A DNA stretch of 64,000 bases, taken from positions 24,326 to 88,325 of the IMG/VR virus record IMGVR_UViG_3300019763_000006. One strand, given 5' to 3'. A program made the translations under genes and the position numbers. The stretch is from a virus. The notes below the pieces were generated by a model, which saw only the letters and a list, made by a program, of their open reading frames with translations, did not search any database and was not told the DNA's origin. Of the stretch, positions 58,949-64,000 are shown piece by piece; position 1 is the stretch's first letter, and each line of letters starts with the position of its first letter.

Positions 58949-61900
58949 TCTTTTTCGTCTAATTCATCATAATATTTTGGCTTGCCATTTTTCTTTCTAA
59001 TTATTTCACCATCTTCTCCTCTCCTTGGAGATAGTTTAAATTTTCTTTCATATTTTTTGATTTTTAGAATATCTTTTACCTCTATTTCTTTATGATAATC
59101 TTGTTTTCTTATTTTGAAAGTTACAGTTTTCCCAGTTGCCAAACAATATAAATCTACAAAAATATTATATTGAGTTTCTTTTTTACCGACAACAGCAGTT
59201 CTATATTTATCACTACCATCTATAACTGTTATATATCCTAAAAAGTCAAATTCCCATTTTATTATATCACGCACAGAAGATTCATTATTAGGTATAGACT
59301 TTTCTACCTCTTTTATAACACCTATAAAATCAACACCACTATATTGCTTTTCTGTTTCTTTCTTAGAATATTTTTTTATTATACTTTCATCAAATAATAA
59401 ATTATCTTTTTTTGCGGTTTTTTTATCATATTGTTTATTGTTGTAAAATATCTTTGCTATTTTTAATAATTTATCTCTTTTATAAAATTCTTTGAAATAA
59501 TTTATTTTAATCAAAACATCAATTTTGGATTTATTTAAAGATGTTTTTTTTGTTATATCATAAAGAAGTTCTGTAAAACTATCGTATTTATTATTTCTTA
59601 AATTATAAAGTTCATCACCTGCATTTAATCCTAATCCTTTTATAGACTTTACACCTTTATATATTGTTTTAGTTTTTTTATTAAAATTATACTCTGATGT
59701 TGAATGTCTAAACAATATAGAATCTATAGTAAATCCATAATAGTTAGCAAGGTTTGTTCCATTTATCATATCTAAATTATTACTAGCCCTATTTAAATAT
59801 GCAGTTGTGAATTCCAATGGGTAATATGTTCTTAATCTCGTACATCTAAATCCATTTTGAGAATATCCAGTTGAATGATTAAATCCAAATTGATATTCAG
59901 AAGAATCTTCTATAATTTTTAAATATTCTTGACATTCTTTTTCAGCAATATTTCTTGGTTTATCTGACACCTTGCAATATCCATTTAGTATTTTTGGCAA
60001 ATATGACATTAATGTATCATGGTCTTTCTTCCCAATACATCTTCTAATAATATCTGCCGTTCCTCCATCAAAACCACATATATCTGTTAAAAATTTAATT
60101 GTATCTTCTTGAAAAATAAGGAAACCATTATTGTCTTTAAGCAATTCATCAATTTGTTTAGATGGGTTTTTATTAAATACACCACTTATTAATTTATCTC
60201 TATATGACTTTCCAGATGGTCTTAATGCTGCATTTATCATAGACATATGTGTAATAGTTTTTGGTTTAAATTTTTTCAATAAACTAAAAGCATAATCACC
60301 TTCAAATTGAAAAACACCAACCGGATTTTTTATCATATTATCCCAAACATTTTTATCATTCCAATCAATTTTATAAGCCTTCTCATGTTTAATATTTGCA
60401 TATTTTTCTGTATCTTTTATTATTCCTAATGTCTTTAACCCTAATATATCAAATTTTGTGTAGTTTAATGAATCTACAGCTTTCATAGAGCAAGAAGATA
60501 CTGGCATGCTTTTATCTCCATTTTTATAATGTAAGCATAAATTATCCTGTAGCGTAATTGGAGAACCAATTATACCTGCTGCATGTAAACCTTTAGACTC
60601 AATTGTACCTTTAATTCCATCAAAATAGTAAAACAAATCTTTGTTATCTAATCTTAATTTATCCCAATCATTTTTAATAATTTGTAATTGTTCGCTTGTT
60701 GTATTATTTTTGATTTTATCCATATATATATCATGGAATGAAAAATCTATATTTTTTGCGTCTATTTCATCTCCTTCTAATTCTTCTAAATTTATTTCTT
60801 GTTGTATTATTTTTTTATATTCTTTATGCAATTTTTCAAATTCATTTTTTATAATTTTCACTAAACTTAAATCATTATGTTCAGGGTCTAAACCTTTTGA
60901 TAATACATCAATTGTTTTTCTATCTTTCATAGTACCTATTGTTAAAATATATGAAGTTTTTTCAGGAGTAAATCTTTTAATAATATATTCATAAACCCTC
61001 TCTCTATCTTCTGGTGCAAAATCGACATCTATATCTCCTAAAGAAACTCTATGCACATTACAAAATCTTGAAAATACAGTTTTACAAATAATTGGGTCTA
61101 TATCAGTCATATCTAATATATATCCAACAGTAGAACCTGTAAACGAACCTCTATCCCCATGTGGTATACCTACAGACTCACACCATTGTAGGAGTTCAGC
61201 CATAAATAATATAAAACTATACATCTCTTGTACGCCATAAACATATAACTCTTCTTCTATTCTAGCACGGTATTCATCTAATTTGTCCATATTAATACTT
61301 TTGTTTTTTTGTTTTTCCAAAAATTTCTTTTCTGTCAAATCTCTTAAAAGTTTTTTTGCATCATCATATAGTTTTGGATATTTAAATTTATTATCAAGCT
61401 TATAATCTTCAAACATTTCTGAAAAAACAACTGTATTATGAATTGATTCATATATTTGTTCATCACTTAAACATTCCTGTTTTTTAAACATTTGAAATAA
61501 TTCATCATAATTTTTCCATGTTAAATCACAAGCATCTTCATCACCATAAAAACTATCTTTTGCCACTTGCACAATTTTTCTACATTCAGCCTTATAAGGA
61601 GTAGAAGAATGAGTATCAGTCCCTGCTATTAATCTAATATTGTACTCATTTGACCATTTAATTAGCAATTTATTAAAATCAATTTGGTCATCTAGCGTAT
61701 GTGCTTGTACTTCTAAAAAGCATCTATGACTGTTTTTAGATAACCATTCTAAAAATATATCTCGTTTTTCTATATAATATTTAGCAATCATTTTAAAATC
61801 TACTGTGTAATTTTGTAAATATTCATCTTGTTTCTTTTTAGTTTTTATTTTTTGAAACTTTGCTCTATCTTCATCACTCATCTCTTTTATTTTAAATTGA

Positions 61901-62439
61901 TTTACTTTATTTTTTTCAGTATTATCTAATTCATCTATAGATATAGCATTAAGTAATTTTCTATATCTTTTTTCTAAAACCCATAACATAGATTGCAAAC
62001 ATGCTGTAGTAACTACTATATTATCACTAGTATTCATTACTTCTTCCATTGACACTCTAGGGTTATAATACATATGTCTATCAGACTTATCTTCCTTTTC
62101 CCCTTTTAAAAAACTTTTTGATATTAACGTATTTAATTCCAATACACCATCCCAATTTTTTGCATATAATCCTAAATGCATCCCTCTATCATTGTCTTTG
62201 AGGTCTATGCACATATATGTTTCTATCCCATGTATATATTTAATACCTGCCTTATCACACTCTTGTTTCTTTTTTATCCAATCATAAATACCGCCATGAT
62301 TTGAAAACGCAATAGCTTTATCTCCATCTCTTTTTGCAAGTTCTATATAATCTTTAAAATTGGTGCATGAATCAAAGTAGCCATTAAGTGTACTTGTATC
62401 ATCATGTAAATGATATATAATTTTTTCTTTTTTATACAT
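58915..62439 (-). CDS. dnaE: DNA polymerase III alpha subunit, DnaE-type with PHP domain
   Basis: 1174 residues, ATG after AAGGAGGAATATTAC. N-terminal PHP domain (IIYHLHDDTSTLNGYFDS, AIAFSNHGGIYDW). Palm with catalytic aspartates LGDIDVDFAPEDRERVYEYI and the upstream GDRGSFTGSTVGYILDM; finger and HhH segments RRCIGKKDHDTLMSYLP and GFNHSTGYSQNGFRCT. Replicates phage DNA. A 3'-5' exonuclease domain is not visible, and no intein is seen. Stop TGA, then the ERCC4 gene. Confidence 0.95.
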   Translation of the reverse strand: MYKKEKIIYHLHDDTSTLNGYFDSCTNFKDYIELAKRDGDKAIAFSNHGGIYDWIKKKQECDKAGIKYIHGIETYMCIDLKDNDRGMHLGLYAKNWDGVLELNTLISKSFLKGEKEDKSDRHMYYNPRVSMEEVMNTSDNIVVTTACLQSMLWVLEKRYRKLLNAISIDELDNTEKNKVNQFKIKEMSDEDRAKFQKIKTKKKQDEYLQNYTVDFKMIAKYYIEKRDIFLEWLSKNSHRCFLEVQAHTLDDQIDFNKLLIKWSNEYNIRLIAGTDTHSSTPYKAECRKIVQVAKDSFYGDEDACDLTWKNYDELFQMFKKQECLSDEQIYESIHNTVVFSEMFEDYKLDNKFKYPKLYDDAKKLLRDLTEKKFLEKQKNKSINMDKLDEYRARIEEELYVYGVQEMYSFILFMAELLQWCESVGIPHGDRGSFTGSTVGYILDMTDIDPIICKTVFSRFCNVHRVSLGDIDVDFAPEDRERVYEYIIKRFTPEKTSYILTIGTMKDRKTIDVLSKGLDPEHNDLSLVKIIKNEFEKLHKEYKKIIQQEINLEELEGDEIDAKNIDFSFHDIYMDKIKNNTTSEQLQIIKNDWDKLRLDNKDLFYYFDGIKGTIESKGLHAAGIIGSPITLQDNLCLHYKNGDKSMPVSSCSMKAVDSLNYTKFDILGLKTLGIIKDTEKYANIKHEKAYKIDWNDKNVWDNMIKNPVGVFQFEGDYAFSLLKKFKPKTITHMSMINAALRPSGKSYRDKLISGVFNKNPSKQIDELLKDNNGFLIFQEDTIKFLTDICGFDGGTADIIRRCIGKKDHDTLMSYLPKILNGYCKVSDKPRNIAEKECQEYLKIIEDSSEYQFGFNHSTGYSQNGFRCTRLRTYYPLEFTTAYLNRASNNLDMINGTNLANYYGFTIDSILFRHSTSEYNFNKKTKTIYKGVKSIKGLGLNAGDELYNLRNNKYDSFTELLYDITKKTSLNKSKIDVLIKINYFKEFYKRDKLLKIAKIFYNNKQYDKKTAKKDNLLFDESIIKKYSKKETEKQYSGVDFIGVIKEVEKSIPNNESSVRDIIKWEFDFLGYITVIDGSDKYRTAVVGKKETQYNIFVDLYCLATGKTVTFKIRKQDYHKEIEVKDILKIKKYERKFKLSPRRGEDGEIIRKKNGKPKYYDELDEKEWILNSYIIEE

Positions 62440-62452
62440 GTAATATTCCTCC

Positions 62453-64000
62453 TTATAAATATATACATTCTATATAATCACTTAAAATCTGTTTTGTTGT
62501 TATCATTTCTTTTTTGCCAAAATGATAAAAATAATTCATACCAATAATACCAACAACATTTATATAATCAGAATAATCATACTCAAAAGTATTTTCATCT
62601 GTATTAAATTTCATTATATTTAAATCAATATCGTCTGAAATAGTAAGTTTTGTATGATTTTTTTCTTTACCTATTTTATCAGATTTATCTATTTCTAAAC
62701 CTTTAATTAAAAATCTAGGAGGTTCAAACCCTTCTCCACATATTTTACTCATTTTATCAATAAGGCTTAAGTTATATTCACTCAATTCATCATAAGATAA
62801 CTCTAAATCATAACTTATAACCACCTCGTTAAAATAATCTTTAAATTTATCATTAAAATAACTTTTAATCTTATCTATATTTTCATATTTAAAGCCAACT
62901 CCAAAACTAGACTCATGACCTTCGGCTAATGTAAATAATTTACTATTTCTTAATTCAGTTTTTAATTTAACTTCTTCTCCAAAACTTCTACCACTTCCTT
63001 TAAATTCACCATTTATGACTTTCCCAAAAAAGCAAGGTCTTTGATATTGTTGCCCTATTTTGTTCGCAATCAAACCAAACATTGCAGAATCATATTCAAA
63101 TTCTGTCCCGTCTATAATTATAATTTTATCATCATTTATTAAATTTTTATCTATAATATCTTTTGTAATTTCTGTAGTAAGTTTTTTTCTATCCTCATTT
63201 TTTTCTATTATCATCTTAACTAATTGGTTACATCTTTTAGTATTAGATGTTGTAAATAATTCTAATAAATCATAGATATCTCCTAATCTGACAATAGCGT
63301 TAATGCAAGGTGCTATATAAAAACTAATATCTTGGGTAGTAGGCATAAAGTCTTTTTTTAAGCCTTTAAACAATCTGGACAATCCAATATTTCCATCAAA
63401 AAATTCTCCTTGACACATATCATGTATATTTTTTAATCCATGAAAAGCTATTGCTCTGTTTTCTAAATTATCTAATTTCATCATATCACCAACCATACCA
63501 ACACAAGCTAAATCTAAAAAATTATCAGCGAATTCATATCCATTTATCATATCAAACGCTCTACATAATTGGTAACAAACTGTTGCTCCACTTAAAAATT
63601 TATTTTCATAATTACATACCTGTGGATTAACTATAGTTGCATATGGATTATCTACACTTTTATCATGATGGTCTAAAATTATTACATCACAAAATTGTGA
63701 AATCTCTTTACACTCATTAGATGAATTTGTACTACTATCCACAATTATTAATAAATCTGTATCTTTATCTACTTTATTTACGATTACTCCATGTCCTTCT
63801 TTTCTTTGATTTGATGCATAATAAATATTATTTGTATAAACACGAAAATAATTATATATAATCGCACATGATGTTACACCATCACAATCTGTATCGGCAT
63901 AAACTACAATTTTTTCATTATTTTGTAATGCTTTTAAAATTCTTTTAACTACAATATCCATATTTAATAATTCAAAAGGGTTTCTAATAAAATCTTTAGG
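62453..64000 (-). CDS. RecJ-like DHH single-strand exonuclease (5' end outside window)
   Basis: Frame open to base 64000; the extra codons read KDFIRNPFELLNMDIVVKRI, so the ATG at 63961 is internal. DHH motifs: VVYADTDCDGVTS, LLIIVDSSTN, VIILDHHDKSV; then a DHHA1-type segment (GSGRSFGEEV, AEGHESSFGVGF) with GGxxxAAG replaced by AEGHESSFG. Degrades 5' single strands in repair and recombination. First visible gene of the replication unit, 14 bp before dnaE. Confidence 0.85.
   Translation of the reverse strand, partial: PKDFIRNPFELLNMDIVVKRILKALQNNEKIVVYADTDCDGVTSCAIIYNYFRVYTNNIYYASNQRKEGHGVIVNKVDKDTDLLIIVDSSTNSSNECKEISQFCDVIILDHHDKSVDNPYATIVNPQVCNYENKFLSGATVCYQLCRAFDMINGYEFADNFLDLACVGMVGDMMKLDNLENRAIAFHGLKNIHDMCQGEFFDGNIGLSRLFKGLKKDFMPTTQDISFYIAPCINAIVRLGDIYDLLELFTTSNTKRCNQLVKMIIEKNEDRKKLTTEITKDIIDKNLINDDKIIIIDGTEFEYDSAMFGLIANKIGQQYQRPCFFGKVINGEFKGSGRSFGEEVKLKTELRNSKLFTLAEGHESSFGVGFKYENIDKIKSYFNDKFKDYFNEVVISYDLELSYDELSEYNLSLIDKMSKICGEGFEPPRFLIKGLEIDKSDKIGKEKNHTKLTISDDIDLNIMKFNTDENTFEYDYSDYINVVGIIGMNYFYHFGKKEMITTKQILSDYIECIYL

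Noticed and set aside
1-64000. Genome-wide recoding of UGA to Trp or Gly
   Set aside because: Many genes end in UGA, often in ATGA overlaps (54841, 53966, 58915, 39293), and long genes have no internal UGA except the ligase. UGA is a normal stop here; at most there is partial readthrough.
1-64000. CRISPR array
   Set aside because: No regularly spaced repeats with unique spacers; the 22-bp tandem repeats at 16792-16857 have no spacers.

Overview
This window is part of the genome of a long-tailed dsDNA bacteriophage (siphovirus type). It is very AT-rich (by eye roughly 25-30% GC). The host is probably an anaerobic low-GC Firmicute of the Clostridia type. Evidence: strong AGGAGG ribosome binding sites, frequent TTG starts, an oxygen-sensitive anaerobic ribonucleotide reductase (NrdD/NrdG), ThyX, an LLH-type holin, a copper-amine-oxidase-like stalk domain and a DUF5050-like propeller, the last two being typical of clostridial surface proteins. 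Both window edges cut a gene: the terminase on the left and a RecJ-like nuclease on the right.

Left arm (1-39868, all + strand): terminase, portal, protease/scaffold, probable decoration protein, major capsid protein, connector candidates, tail tube, then an accessory island (about 13150-19207). The island holds a tyrosine recombinase with a substituted catalytic residue, housekeeping-type promoters, folded noncoding DNA, tandem repeats, a tRNA-Trp and a zinc-finger homing endonuclease. Tail genes resume with an A7 frameshift candidate, a 2047-residue tape measure protein, distal tail and baseplate proteins and fibres. A membrane/surface module (33995-37976) follows, with two ComEA-like helix-hairpin-helix proteins, a secreted propeller, a papain-like peptidase and several membrane proteins. 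The lysis genes end this arm. A strong terminator at 39878-39912 separates the two convergent arms.

Right arm (39955-64000, all - strand): nucleotide metabolism (5'-nucleotidase, dUTPase, NrdD with an intein, NrdG, ThyX), a RusA-like resolvase, UV endonuclease, RtcB RNA ligase, an NAD-dependent DNA ligase interrupted by one in-frame TGA, many small unknown genes, an orphan MazF-like toxin, an ERCC4 nuclease, a PHP-containing DnaE-type DNA polymerase III alpha subunit and a RecJ-like nuclease. Several - strand operons have recognisable sigma70-type promoters placed against or inside the terminator of the preceding gene.

The most unusual features are: a dispersed intergenic element (box TTTTAATGAC, 14-15 bp, AAACGTTGAAAT) that keeps one absolute orientation in both arms; the ComEA/papain membrane module; an apparently antitoxin-less MazF next to a possible pseudoknot; the TGA-split ligase in a phage that carries its own tRNA-Trp; and the island inside the tail operon. 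Functions are inferred from remembered family motifs, without database searches.
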